Assembly (NCBI GenBank): GCA_947493495.1
Contig: CANLRN010000027.1
Coordinates: forward strand, 1-49,535
Direction: 5' to 3'
DNA length: 49,535 bases
DNA from: an uncultured Aquimarina sp.
GTDB taxonomy: Bacteria > Bacteroidota > Bacteroidia > Flavobacteriales > Flavobacteriaceae
Made by a program: the position numbers and the translations under genes. This document shows positions 17,993-27,800 of this stretch, piece by piece; the first letter of the stretch is position 1, and each line of letters starts with the position of its first letter. The notes beneath the pieces are model-generated. The model searched no databases, was not told where the DNA came from, and worked only from the letters and a program-made list of their open reading frames with translations.

Positions 17993-18009
17993 TTGTTTTT
18001 GGCAACTTG

Positions 18010-18040
18010 ACGTTCGGCCTATAAGGTCGAACGTTTTTTT
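18010..18040 (+). terminator. Intrinsic terminator of the protease-less paralog
   Basis: A 10-bp stem ACGTTCGGCC / GGTCGAACGT with a TATAA loop is followed by a run of seven T, 18 bp after the stop codon. From here to 18338 no gene was found; part of this stretch may be the left end of the IS110 remnant. Confidence 0.88.
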
Positions 18041-18338
18041 ATCTCATACTATATGAATACGCTGTGAATTGTAGATGAAATAATATTTTTAGATCTAGTT
18101 ATATTTTTGATCGTGATCTTGCACAGATTAAACCCGGATTCATAGACATTGTTTCACTGTAACATAAAGTTGCTAACTTTAAGGAGCAGCTCTGAAGCCT
18201 AAATTGCATAGTGGTGAATTTGATCTCTTTCCGCATTCTGGTAGAAATGTAAAAGCTCTGATTTTCTCAGAAATCCCGTATGGAATATTTATAGTCAAAG
18301 ATACATTTCTTGCTGCATTTTTAAAAACTATATTACCT

Positions 18339-18802
18339 ATGAAAACACAAGAAATGAAAATTATCAATCCTCAAGCTGCAGGAATTGATATTGGCTCAAA
18401 GAATCATTATGTTGGAATTGGTCAAAATTTGAATGCTGTCAAAGAATTTGGAGTTTATAGTTCTGATCACTAAGCTATGATTGCTTATCTTAATGAAAAC
18501 AGGATTACTACGATCACTATGGAAAGTACGGGGAGTTATTGGCAGACACTATTTTTGCACTACAAAAAGCAGGTTTTGAGGTTCTATTAGTGTCAGGTCA
18601 CCAAACCAAGAACCTCAGAGCAAAAACCGATGTTAAAGATTGTCAGTGGATACAAAAATTACATAGTTTAGGGATTTTAAGGAGGTGTTTTCTTCCTGAT
18701 GAATCATCGGTAGATGCATTATCGGCAATATATATATTCGCTTCTTCTGAAGATTTTATTACCAAAGGTGAAAATTTCTCCAAAAGAGATTTTCCGTTCT
18801 AA
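18339..18802 (+). pseudogene. Degenerate IS110-family transposase, 5' part only
   Basis: The reading frame from ATG 18339 gives MKTQEMKIINPQAAGIDIGS and KNHYVGIGQ, the typical start of IS110-family DEDD transposases with the first catalytic Asp. It is broken three times. A TAA replaces a sense codon at 18471-18473 (probably CAA), although the frame continues with AMIAYLNENRITTITMESTG. A frameshift in a T run near 18550 moves the match to another frame (FALQKAGFEVLLVSGHQTKN; DVKDCQWIQKLHSLGIL). Similarity stops near 18700, so the C-terminal half is missing. The element is dead and cannot move without help. Confidence 0.88.
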
Positions 18803-18923
18803 TTAAGAATGACTACTGCTATTTTTACAATTGCAAATTAAAGGGTTTAATCTGAAATTGGTAGCCTGTAAGAAGAAATAATTTATGAACTCGTATTTAT
18901 TTAGAATTGATATTACAATCATA

Positions 18924-18971
18924 AAAATTCAGTTTCTGTTGGGTTTTGATAGCCTACAGAAACTGAATTTT
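18924..18971. terminator. Bidirectional hairpin terminator
   Basis: A perfect 16-bp inverted repeat, AAAATTCAGTTTCTGT and ACAGAAACTGAATTTT, with a 16-nt loop. On the minus strand it is followed by T residues and lies 78 bp after the stop of the M57-type protease gene. The surrounding 18803-19048 stretch has no gene. Confidence 0.7.
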
Positions 18972-19048
18972 ATCAAATTACTTTATTAATCTATAACTGG
19001 TAAAATCTGATTGTTGATAATTAATTGGGTATTGAAATAAGTGATTGT

Positions 19049-20278
19049 TTACCTTAAGATATAACCGGCCACACCTTCATATTGATATCCTGCAGGAGCA
19101 TTACGATCTGTTTTGTAAAAATGATTGACGGCACTACTGTTGTAAAACCTGTACAATGGGATTCTACCACTGCCACTTGATCGGTATAGGTAGCCTGCGA
19201 TACCTTCATATCTATATCCTGGAGGAGTACTACGATCCGTTTTGTAAAAATGATTGATAGCACTACTGTTGTAAAACCTGTATAAAGGTATAGTTCCAGA
19301 AGCCTGCTTAGTAAAAATTTTTCCTGTTGTTCCTTCCAATTTATATCCAGAAGGGGCTCTACGGTTAGTACTATAATAGTGATTTGCTTTTGGACCTCCT
19401 CTAAAAAAACGATAGAAAGGTACAGCTGTATTTGTTGGAGGAGGTGGAGGTGTATTTTTTCGATATAAATTAAGCAATGCGGTTCTATCACTAGCTATAA
19501 ATGGTCTATTCACCTGACGACCAATACAAGCTAACATCCATGAATTTGCAACTGCATGGGTTGTTGGGGTTCCCGGTATATGAACGGCTCCATATTGAGT
19601 CTGTCCTTCATTTCCTCCACTTCCACAACTAAAAGATCTATTGGCATAATCAGTATGTCTAAAACCAATACAATGACCTATTTCATGAGTAATTACCGTG
19701 GCGGTGTTTCCTAATCTATAAGAACCTCCATAAAATGAGGTATTCATTTGAATTAAATTATGAGGCCTTCCATTTTTTGGAAACCCTGCTCTAGCAAAGC
19801 CTCCATTTAAAGCCGCATTAGTTGCTGGAACAATACGAATATCATTACTAGTAGCACTACCTGTTCTTTGAAAGGTAAGGCGTAAATTGAGGGCATTGTA
19901 CCTTCTTAATGCTTCATCCAAAGAACTTCTTGCAAAAGATCCTAATGCTGGATCAATATATACTCTTATAGTTCTTGTACCAGAGACTAAATTTCTGGTA
20001 CGATAGTGCTTTGAATCATTTTCGTCATGCTGATTTGCAAGTTCATAAATTTCTTTCTTAGTTAAAAAAATATCATTTTCTACAATATAGCCATCTTCAG
20101 AGGCATACAAACCTTCGTTAGTATGAAAACCGGCTTCTTCTAGTTTTTGAATGATACGCTCTGGAATATCTTTTTGTTGTTGGATCTCATCTGATTGTAC
20201 TTGATCTATCTCGCAAGAAGTTAAAAAAAGTAGTACGCAAGATAATATTGCAATACTTATTGATTTAAGTGAATTCAT
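19049..20278 (-). CDS. M57-type zinc metalloprotease lipoprotein with DUF5648 repeats
   Basis: A 409-residue protein if begun at ATG 20278 (MNSLKSISIAIL), which places a lipobox-like FLTSC at the right distance; ATG 20308 adds ten residues. An acidic propeptide-like region is followed by a peptidase domain with zinc site HEIGHCIGFRH (His198, Glu199, His202, His208) of the M57 metzincin group. After a PPPPPTNT linker come three tandem repeats of about 38 residues ending the protein (PFYRFF, PLYRFY, PLYRFY; each with NHYY or NHFY and GY.EG), the DUF5648 repeat. No T9SS sorting domain is present, so it probably stays lipid-anchored. It is transcribed alone, between two pseudogenes. Confidence 0.85.
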   Translation of the reverse strand: MNSLKSISIAILSCVLLFLTSCEIDQVQSDEIQQQKDIPERIIQKLEEAGFHTNEGLYASEDGYIVENDIFLTKKEIYELANQHDENDSKHYRTRNLVSGTRTIRVYIDPALGSFARSSLDEALRRYNALNLRLTFQRTGSATSNDIRIVPATNAALNGGFARAGFPKNGRPHNLIQMNTSFYGGSYRLGNTATVITHEIGHCIGFRHTDYANRSFSCGSGGNEGQTQYGAVHIPGTPTTHAVANSWMLACIGRQVNRPFIASDRTALLNLYRKNTPPPPPTNTAVPFYRFFRGGPKANHYYSTNRRAPSGYKLEGTTGKIFTKQASGTIPLYRFYNSSAINHFYKTDRSTPPGYRYEGIAGYLYRSSGSGRIPLYRFYNSSAVNHFYKTDRNAPAGYQYEGVAGYILR

Positions 20279-20457
20279 AAGTTGTGATTTTAAGATTTTA
20301 TTTACCAATTAGTAATTATTAATTTGATATCGAAAATAGAGGAAGGAGTCCTTCAGGTCAAGTGGTTCTTGATGATATTTATAAATTTACACTCCAAATT
20401 GATAAATTTAAAGAATAGTTTTTTTGATTTAATTTTTTTTGAACCCCGTTATAATTA

Positions 20458-20790
20458 CTACTTGCAATTTGGGATATCTTTTAGAAAAGAATAGTGTTGG
20501 TTTTTATAATCCATTTGACAATAATAATCGATTTCATTAGTAATCATTAAATATTCTGATTGAAGTGTAAAATTATATCAAGCAATTTGATCAAATACCT
20601 CTTGAGAGATTTTTATAGAATGAGATTTACATTCTACAATAAGAAAAATATCATCGTTTGGCTTAATATAATAATGTCGTATGGTTTATTTAATTCATTG
20701 AGCTTAATTAATTTTTCTAAATTGATCAAACTGTGTGGGCATTTTTCTTCAATTAGATACGCAATGATATTTTTAGGTAAGGCTATATAA
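20458..20790 (-). pseudogene. Broken HsdR-N-like (type I restriction enzyme R, N-terminal domain) gene
   Basis: Read on the minus strand, 20790 to about 20655 gives LPKNIIAYLIEEKCPHSLIN and LNKPYDIII; then after a frameshift near 20650 comes DDIFLIVECKSHSIKISQ, EVFDQIA, a TGA where the family has Arg, YNFTLQSEYLMITNE and YSFLKDIPNCK with its TAG at 20458-20460. This matches, from memory, the small Bacteroidota proteins annotated as type I restriction enzyme HsdR N-terminal domain (PF13588), including the VECK nuclease-like motif. The first third of the gene is missing. With a frameshift, a nonsense codon and a 5' truncation it is not functional. Confidence 0.8.
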
Positions 20791-20884
20791 CTAGCAAGTC
20801 TTAAATTATGTTAATCAAACCTAAAAATTTAGGTGCATTGGTAACTTAAGGGTATTTTTATAACGTATTAATCTCTCACAATTA

Positions 20885-21034
20885 ATGAAAAAACTAATAT
20901 TAGTAGGCCTTTGTGGTCTATGTTTTCTTTGCGCTTCCAAAGGTAAAGAAGTTAAAACATACGATGTAATTGGTTATCATAACCATTCATTTCTGCCAGA
21001 ATTAGGTGCTAGCTATAGCAACATAATACACTGA
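20885..21034 (+). CDS. Possible small lipoprotein or gene remnant
   Basis: A 49-residue reading frame starting MKKLILVGLCGLCFLCASKG, which looks like a lipoprotein signal, followed by a short tail ending in NIIH. The tail is too short for a typical domain and the frame stops abruptly, so it may be the 5' end of a lost gene. I do not recognise it. The remainder of 20791-21201 shows nothing else. Confidence 0.3.
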   Translation: MKKLILVGLCGLCFLCASKGKEVKTYDVIGYHNHSFLPELGASYSNIIH

Positions 21035-21201
21035 AGTGCCTGCACCTTCAGGAAGGTTTGGGAAAAAGAAGTATCTCAATTTCTATCCTAACTCCTCATA
21101 ATTATAATACATAAAAAAGAGCTCTTTAGTAACCATCCCGTTTTGTATGGTTATTTAGGTCTAAAACCTAATTTTATAGTAACCCTAAATGTAACGAACA
21201 A

Positions 21202-22752
21202 ATGAAAACTAGAATAATAATCGCAATCGCGTTAATGGCCCTTTCGTGCGGTTCCTCAAAGAAAACAGCTACTGTTTTGCAGACAGGAGATATACCATCT
21301 ATATATGCCAATACCATCAAAGAAGCAGAATTAAAGGAACACTTATATGTCTATGCATCCGATGAGTTCGAAGGGCGGGATACGGGTAAGCCAGGCCAAA
21401 AAAAAGCAGTGGAATATCTCACAGAACAATATACGAATTTGGGTGTGTTGGCGGCGAAGGGTAATGGAGATTATTTTCAAAAAGTACCCCTTCTTATGGA
21501 TGGAAACCCAAGAGGGGTGATAAAGATTGATGACAGAGAATACGGCTTGGGTAAAGACTTTGTAACCTTTATTAATCTAAAAGCTAGTTTTGATCAATTG
21601 GTCTATGTAGGTTATGGAATTGAAGACGGTGATTACTCTAACTATGAAGGCGTTGATGTAAACGGTAAATTAGTTCTCATGAAAGAAGGCGAACCCCAAA
21701 ATGAAGATGGTACTTATTTGTTGACAGGTACTAAAGAAAAATCTATTTGGAGTAATGATGCTTTTGATTTTCTGAGAGAACGAAGAAAAGTAGCTATTGC
21801 AAAAGGAGCTCGTGGTATTTTGTATTTCAATAGCACCCAGTACGATAATCATGCCAAGCGTTTTAATCAAGAATTTGAACCTTTTATGTATTTTCCTAAT
21901 ACAGATGATGAAGAAGAAATCTTTGTTGCTTCATTAAGTGCTACAATGGCCCAAGCATTAAATCCTACGATAGCAACAGAAGAGACAGCTACCGAATTGG
22001 ATATAACAGTTGTTGTTGATACCGATAGCTCTCATAACATTGTAGAAACAGAAAATGTTGTTGCAATGATCCCTGGCAACACCAAACCAGATGAGTATAT
22101 CGTACTATCTGCTCATTTAGACCATATTGGGATTACTAAAGATGGAAAAATCAATAATGGAGCGGATGACGACGGTTCTGGTACCGTAGCACTTTTAGAA
22201 ATAGCGGAAGCATTTAAGGAGGCCACTACAGCTGGAAATGGTCCGGAGAGATCTATTGTTTTTCTGCATTTTACAGGTGAAGAACAAGGAATGCTAGGAT
22301 CGGAATATTATGCAAACAACCCTGTAGTGCCTTTAGCAGGTACAGTAGCTAATCTTAATATTGATATGATAGGTCGTATTGATCCTAAACGGAAAGGAGA
22401 AAGAAATTATATTTACCTAATTGGTTCCAATAGACTTAGTACAGAATTACATACAGTTTCAGAAAAAGTAAATGAAACGTATATGGGTATTGAACTAGAT
22501 TATACCTATAACAAAAAAAATGATCCAAATGAATTTTATTATCGTAGTGATCATTACAATTTTGCCAAGAATAATATTCCAGTCATCTTTTATTTCAATG
22601 GAACGCATGACGACTATCACAAACCAAGCGATACTCCAGACAAAATAAATTACGATTTGTTAACCAATCGTACCCAATTGATTTTTCATACCGCTTGGGA
22701 ATTAGCCAATAGAGAGAACAGAATTAGTATAGATAAAAGCTTTAAAAGATAA
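21202..22752 (+). CDS. M28-family zinc peptidase, lipoprotein
   Basis: A 516-residue exopeptidase with a lipoprotein signal (ALMALSCGSSKK). After an N-terminal portion containing a protease-associated insert, the M28 catalytic domain shows the binuclear zinc ligands: HLDHIG (His305), NGADDDGSG with the bridging Asp, FTGEEQGMLGS with the catalytic Glu pair, IDMIGR, and the distal HDDYHKPSDTPDK. M28 enzymes are aminopeptidases or carboxypeptidases acting on peptides. This is the first gene of the peptide-uptake block; 217 bp separate it from the ECF sigma factor, so it has separate transcription or is upstream of that promoter. Confidence 0.92.
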   Translation: MKTRIIIAIALMALSCGSSKKTATVLQTGDIPSIYANTIKEAELKEHLYVYASDEFEGRDTGKPGQKKAVEYLTEQYTNLGVLAAKGNGDYFQKVPLLMDGNPRGVIKIDDREYGLGKDFVTFINLKASFDQLVYVGYGIEDGDYSNYEGVDVNGKLVLMKEGEPQNEDGTYLLTGTKEKSIWSNDAFDFLRERRKVAIAKGARGILYFNSTQYDNHAKRFNQEFEPFMYFPNTDDEEEIFVASLSATMAQALNPTIATEETATELDITVVVDTDSSHNIVETENVVAMIPGNTKPDEYIVLSAHLDHIGITKDGKINNGADDDGSGTVALLEIAEAFKEATTAGNGPERSIVFLHFTGEEQGMLGSEYYANNPVVPLAGTVANLNIDMIGRIDPKRKGERNYIYLIGSNRLSTELHTVSEKVNETYMGIELDYTYNKKNDPNEFYYRSDHYNFAKNNIPVIFYFNGTHDDYHKPSDTPDKINYDLLTNRTQLIFHTAWELANRENRISIDKSFKR

Positions 22753-22925
22753 TGATGCCGCATTTGTATCTTTTTAGTATGCAATGATTTATTGTACTCC
22801 AGATTTTTTATTCTAACTGTTTTGGATTCAGCTTATTTTCAAATCTAGTGCCAGAATAAAAGTATAGTTTTTGTGTTAAATATTGACACTGTTTATGTTA
22901 GCGAAAAAGCTTATCAAAAATATAG

Positions 22926-22933
22926 TATATTTG
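22926..22933 (+). promoter_or_regulatory. -7 promoter box before the ECF sigma gene
   Basis: TATATTTG matches the TAnnTTTG consensus, 37 bp before the sigma factor ATG. No convincing -33 element was seen. Confidence 0.5.
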
Positions 22934-22969
22934 AAAATATCAATTTGATTGTAAGCGCTCAAGAAATCA

Positions 22970-23527
22970 ATGAATCTTATTTTAGAAGAAATACGGAAAA
23001 AGAACCGGAAGGTTTTCAAGAATTTCTTCAATAAACATTATTCTAATCTGGTTGTTTATGCTAATGGATATCTTTTTGACCAGCAAGCAAGTGAAGATTT
23101 GGTACAAGATGTCTTTATCTACATTTGGGAACACGCTCATAAAATAAACATCAAATCTTCCTTGAAAGGGTATCTAATTGCTATGGTAAGGAACAGATGT
23201 CTTAATTACCTTAAATCTATTAAAATTACCGATAGTTTTGAGTTTTTAGAATTGAATATTAATCTTATAACAGCTCATGTCTTTGATTCTACCGAGGAAG
23301 AGGAAAAGAAAATCGTCTACCATCAAATCTTAAGGATAGTAGATACATTGCCCAATAAAATGCAGCAAGTAGTTCGTCTAAAATTCTTACATAATTATAC
23401 ATATGCAGAAATTGCAACAGAACTAAATATCTCTGTAAATACGGTAAAGACTCAATTAAGGCGTGCAAAGGCAAAAATTACGGAATTGGTTACTGGAATC
23501 CTTATCCTATTGCAGATTAGTATATAA
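22970..23527 (+). CDS. ECF sigma-70 factor, FecI-like
   Basis: A 185-residue sigma factor. Region 2 is seen in ASEDLVQDVFIYIWEHAHKI and KGYLIAMVRNRCLNYLKS; region 4 in LPNKMQQVVRLKFLHNYTYA followed by ELNISVNTVKTQLRRAKAK. The length and the order ECF sigma, FecR, STN-containing SusC are those of transmembrane signalling modules in which substrate binding to the outer-membrane receptor frees the sigma factor to transcribe the uptake operon. A hydrophobic C-terminus (ITELVTGILILLQ) is usual in Bacteroidota members. Confidence 0.93.
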   Translation: MNLILEEIRKKNRKVFKNFFNKHYSNLVVYANGYLFDQQASEDLVQDVFIYIWEHAHKINIKSSLKGYLIAMVRNRCLNYLKSIKITDSFEFLELNINLITAHVFDSTEEEEKKIVYHQILRIVDTLPNKMQQVVRLKFLHNYTYAEIATELNISVNTVKTQLRRAKAKITELVTGILILLQISI

Positions 23528-23640
23528 TATTTTTTAATTTCTTGTTTTTACGCTAATTCCTTAAAAAAAATATTTTTTTGTCACCCTTAGTACCCATTAC
23601 GTTGTCTTAAAAGTATAATCTATAAATAAGACGATTAATA

Positions 23641-24771
23641 ATGGAGTTCAAACTCGTTCTAAAAAAAATAAATAATACACTTTCCACGGAAGAGGAGCAC
23701 ATTTTTAATGCCTGGTATAAAGAGTCTAAAAGTCATCAGATCTATTTTGATAATATAGTAGAAAACTGGAATAAGGATGACCTTACTGTTGATATTGAAA
23801 AAGGTTGGGAACGTATCAATCAGCGTATTGATAAAAAACCCAAAATGTTTCATGTGCTAAGGTATGGAGCTGCAGCTGCCATTGCTGTGCTGTTGATAAC
23901 GTCAATTTATATCGGAGCAAGGTCTTTCTCTGATGCAGATGATACGCCAACCGAACAAATATCTGTATCACCCGGCGTGAATAAAGCAGTTTTGGAACTA
24001 GAAGACGGTACTGAAGTTGCCTTAGGTCAGGATAAAACCTATAGTTCTGACAATTTAAGTTCCAATGGACGAATGATCAGTTATGAAACTGGAACAAAAG
24101 TCAAAGGTAATACAAGATACAACTATCTTACTGTACCTAGAGGTGGTGAGTTTTATGTTGAACTATCCGATAATTCAAGAATTTGGCTGAATTCTGCCTC
24201 GAAAATAAAATATCCAGTACGTTTCAATGTCGATGAAACAAGAACCGTGGAGCTCCTTTATGGTGAGGTCTATTTGGAAGTTTCACCAAGCTCCAAAAAT
24301 AATGGAACTGCGTTTGAAGTAATTAGTCAAGGACAGTCTATTGAGGTATTGGGAACCCAATTTAACATAAGAGCATATAAAGACGAAACCGAAGTTACAA
24401 CAACGCTTATCGAGGGCAGTATAGCCGTTGAAACTAAGGATTCAGATTTTTCGGAAATACTAAAACCTAATCAACAATCAGTTTTCAACAAGTCGTCTCA
24501 TAGTCTTGCCATTTCAGATGTAGATGTTGATGATACGGTAGCATGGCGTCAGGGCTTCTTTAATTTCTCTAATGAACCTTTAGAACGGATAGCAAAAATT
24601 TTAGAACGTTGGTACGACGTTGATATTTATATTAAAAATAAGAACGCGGCTCAATTAAAATTTAATGGTAGTTTAAGTAAAGAACAAAATATAGAAAATA
24701 TATTGGAAACCATAAATGTTGATAGTGTCATTCAATATCATATGGAAAAAAACACGATAATTATAGAATAA
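23641..24771 (+). CDS. FecR-family anti-sigma factor
   Basis: A 376-residue bitopic protein: an N-terminal cytoplasmic segment of about 75 residues that should bind the sigma factor, one TM helix (YGAAAAIAVLLITSIYIG, about 77-95), a periplasmic FecR domain (VPRGGEFYVELSDNSRIWLN; LEVSPSSKNNGTAFEV; IEVLGTQFNIRAY) and a C-terminal DUF4974-type domain (FNFSNEPLERIAKILERWYD). It transmits the signal from the STN domain of the SusC protein to the ECF sigma factor encoded 113 bp upstream. All parts are present and intact. Confidence 0.93.
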   Translation: MEFKLVLKKINNTLSTEEEHIFNAWYKESKSHQIYFDNIVENWNKDDLTVDIEKGWERINQRIDKKPKMFHVLRYGAAAAIAVLLITSIYIGARSFSDADDTPTEQISVSPGVNKAVLELEDGTEVALGQDKTYSSDNLSSNGRMISYETGTKVKGNTRYNYLTVPRGGEFYVELSDNSRIWLNSASKIKYPVRFNVDETRTVELLYGEVYLEVSPSSKNNGTAFEVISQGQSIEVLGTQFNIRAYKDETEVTTTLIEGSIAVETKDSDFSEILKPNQQSVFNKSSHSLAISDVDVDDTVAWRQGFFNFSNEPLERIAKILERWYDVDIYIKNKNAAQLKFNGSLSKEQNIENILETINVDSVIQYHMEKNTIIIE

Positions 24772-24788
24772 AATAGATAAAAGAAGTA

Positions 24789-24823
24789 AAGGAGCCAGTA
24801 TCTCTCACAACAACTGACTCCTT
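24789..24823 (+). terminator. Hairpin between fecR-like and susC-like genes
   Basis: An imperfect 11-bp stem AAGGAGCCAGT / ACTGACTCCTT with a 13-nt loop and no long T run. It may attenuate readthrough from the regulators into the SusC gene or set an mRNA end. Confidence 0.4.
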
Positions 24824-24873
24824 ACTAAAAATTTGCCAATCAGTACTAACATACGAATTAACACTATAAATTT

Positions 24874-27800
24874 ATGAAAATCCAGCTTAGCGCGCATTTT
24901 TTTCTTTCAGGAAAAAACACAATGCAATTTATTATGAGAATATTCATACTCTTATTTTGTGTCTTTGGTTTTGCTATGTGCCCAAATTATGGTGTCTCTC
25001 AAAATACAGTTGTTATTAGTAAAGATCAGCGAATAGGAGTTGATCAGGTGTTTAATCTTATCAAAAAGCAAACGGATTTTAAGTTTATTTACCGTTCCAA
25101 TCTTTTTGAAAACATGCCAAGAGTATCTCTTAAGAAAGGGACTATCGAAGTAGATGAACTTTTAACGAAAAGTCTTTCACCAAACTTCACGCACGAATAC
25201 TCTAGGAACAAAGTGATTTTAATAAAAAAAATACGTAAGAGACCAGTACAGAATGTAAAAAAGCAGCAGCAAACATTTATAATTGAAGGTCAGGTTAAAG
25301 ATATTAATGGAATACAAATTGTTGGAGCTAGCGTTGTAATCTCCGAGGATCCTACTAATTCGTTGAATACCTTTGTAAAAGGAACTGAAACTGATTTTAA
25401 TGGTTTTTTTAAGATAGAGGCTACTCAAGGCTTTTATCTATCTGTTTTCTACATAGGTTTTGAAGATTACAAGGAAAAATTAGAGACTAAAAAAGATTTT
25501 TATAATATTGAATTAAAAGAGAGTATCAATAAATTGGATGAGGTGGTCTTAACGGGTTATACCAAAACTTTAGTAAAGGAATCAACAGTAGCTTCCTCTA
25601 AAATTATCAAGAAAGAAATTTTTCGACAAAAAGCAATTAATTTAACCGATAAGTTAGAGGGACTATCTTCAGGGCTTAATTTAACTTCTGTAACCGAGGA
25701 TGGCGGGCAACGAAGATTTGAACTTATCCTTAGAGGTACAAGTACCTTTAATCAAAACTTTGTTTTTATTGATGACGATGGTACCTTGGCCCAGAACTCA
25801 TTGAATAGACAACCACTTATTGTGTTAGATGGCTTTCCTTATGAGGGGCCTTTAAACGATATCGACCCACAAATCATTGAATCCATTGATGTGCTAAAAG
25901 ATGCGGCAGCTACAGCACTTTGGGGCTTGCGTGCTTCTAATGGGGTTTTGGTAATAACAACAAAAAGAGGGCGAAAAAAAACTAAAACCTCCGTTACGGT
26001 TACCTCTAACCTTACGATAGGCACAAGACAAGATTTGAGTCAATTGGGTATAGCCAGTGCTGCAGACCACATCAACGTTTACAACCATTTTAGAGGTATA
26101 AGTCCAGAAGGTGGTACCGCTGCTGAACTAGTATTCACTGATGGAGGAGGGCAGCTAGGATCTTCTAGATATCTTCTCATTGATAGCTACGACCAGATTT
26201 GGGCAGATTTTGAAAACCCGGTTAACCCTATTTCTGCCGCAGAACGTGATCGTAGGCTGGAACTATTGGGGCAAAATGATGCGGTTAAAGACTTTGAAAA
26301 GTATTTATTGATTCCTGGCTTTATCAGGGAAAACTCTATAAGTGTCCAAGGAGGAGGTGAAAATATCTCCATTGCTTTTACAGGAACCCAAGTCGCTGAA
26401 GACCGACCAGACCTTGGTGATACCTTTAAGCGTTTGAGTTTGAGTCTCACCACCGATATTAAAATAAATGATAAGCTAAGTACAAATTTTGATATTGGGA
26501 TAACTTCTTCCACTACTAGAGATAATGCTATTGGTTCTGCTGCCCTAACGACATCAATACGACCCTACGAAAGTTTGGTAGATGATAATGGAAATCCGCG
26601 CGCTGTCCGAAATATATACAGCGGGTTTCAGCAAGAGTTTTTAGATTTAGGTTTTGAGGATCCATCTTTCAATCCGATAGTAGACCAAAGGTTTAGAGAC
26701 AATGAAAACAAACGCTTTAACCTTAGAATGGCACTTGGTCTAAATTATAAGGTTGCAAAAGGTTTGGTTGCCGATATTAAGTTCCAACAAAATAAGATAA
26801 CCTCCAACATCAATAACAATCTTGCTCCTGAACTTTTCTCAAGAAGGACCGTAAATAATCAGGCCATTTCACAGCCTATAACTGCGGATAATAATTTTGT
26901 AATAAGATCCCTTCCGTTTGGCGGCGTTTTGCAACGAGAAATCTCTAGTCAAATAAACGATATTCTACGGAGTACGTTGAACTATAATGTAAACATTAAA
27001 GAGAGTCATAAGATAAGTGCGTTGACTGGTATTGAATTTACCTCTAACACTACAGAATTGGCAAGAAGAAACCTTTTTGGATACGATGATGTAACGGGCA
27101 TAAGTAGAGATGATTTTGACCCAAGACAGACTTCCATTGAGAATGGGTTGGACCCCCTTGAGATTCCCTCTTTCTTGTTTGGAGTCATTGACGTTCGTGA
27201 TAATTCTGAAGTTAGACCAGAGGTGGAGAATAGGACGGTATCTACCTTCGGAAATCTTGCGTACACCTACAAGGATAGATATAATATTAATTTTTCAGGA
27301 AAGATAGACCAAGCTACAGCATTTGGAATAAACAAAAGATTGAGTAAACAACTTTTGTGGGCATCAAGTTTTTCATGGAACATAGATGAAGAATCTTTTT
27401 TTAAAGTTCCTTGGGTTGATGCGTTGAAGTTTAGGGCCTCTTATGGTATAAATGGTAACTTAAGACGAGGGTTAACTACCGAGACAGTTATTACTGAAGA
27501 CATTGATCCGATAACAGGTCAGAACATCGCTTCTATTGTGGATGCGGGCAACCCTAATTTGACCTTTGAAGATACCGAAACAATAAACCTAGGCATAGAT
27601 TTTAGCCTGTTTAATAACCGAATACAGGCCACATTAGATGTGTACGATCGTCAGTCTAAAAATTTATTGATTCCCGATTTAATAAATCCCACTTTTGGGC
27701 AAACTGCTAATATAAACAGAAATGCTGGAGCAATCTCCAACAGGGGAATAGAGGTTAACCTCAATTTTGATATCCTAAGAAACTCGTATTTTACATGGAA

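Noticed and set aside
19054..19491. 145-residue minus-strand frame inside the M57-type protease gene
   Set aside because: It is an out-of-frame reading of the three DUF5648 repeats; its repeat-like look derives from the repeated DNA of the real gene.
20560..20790. 76-residue plus-strand frame
   Set aside because: It is antisense to the HsdR-N-like pseudogene, which accounts for the sequence; the plus-strand peptide shows no domain.
24789..24823. Hairpin as a riboswitch before the SusC gene
   Set aside because: It is a single short imperfect stem with no conserved aptamer-like sequence; recorded only as a weak terminator or attenuator.
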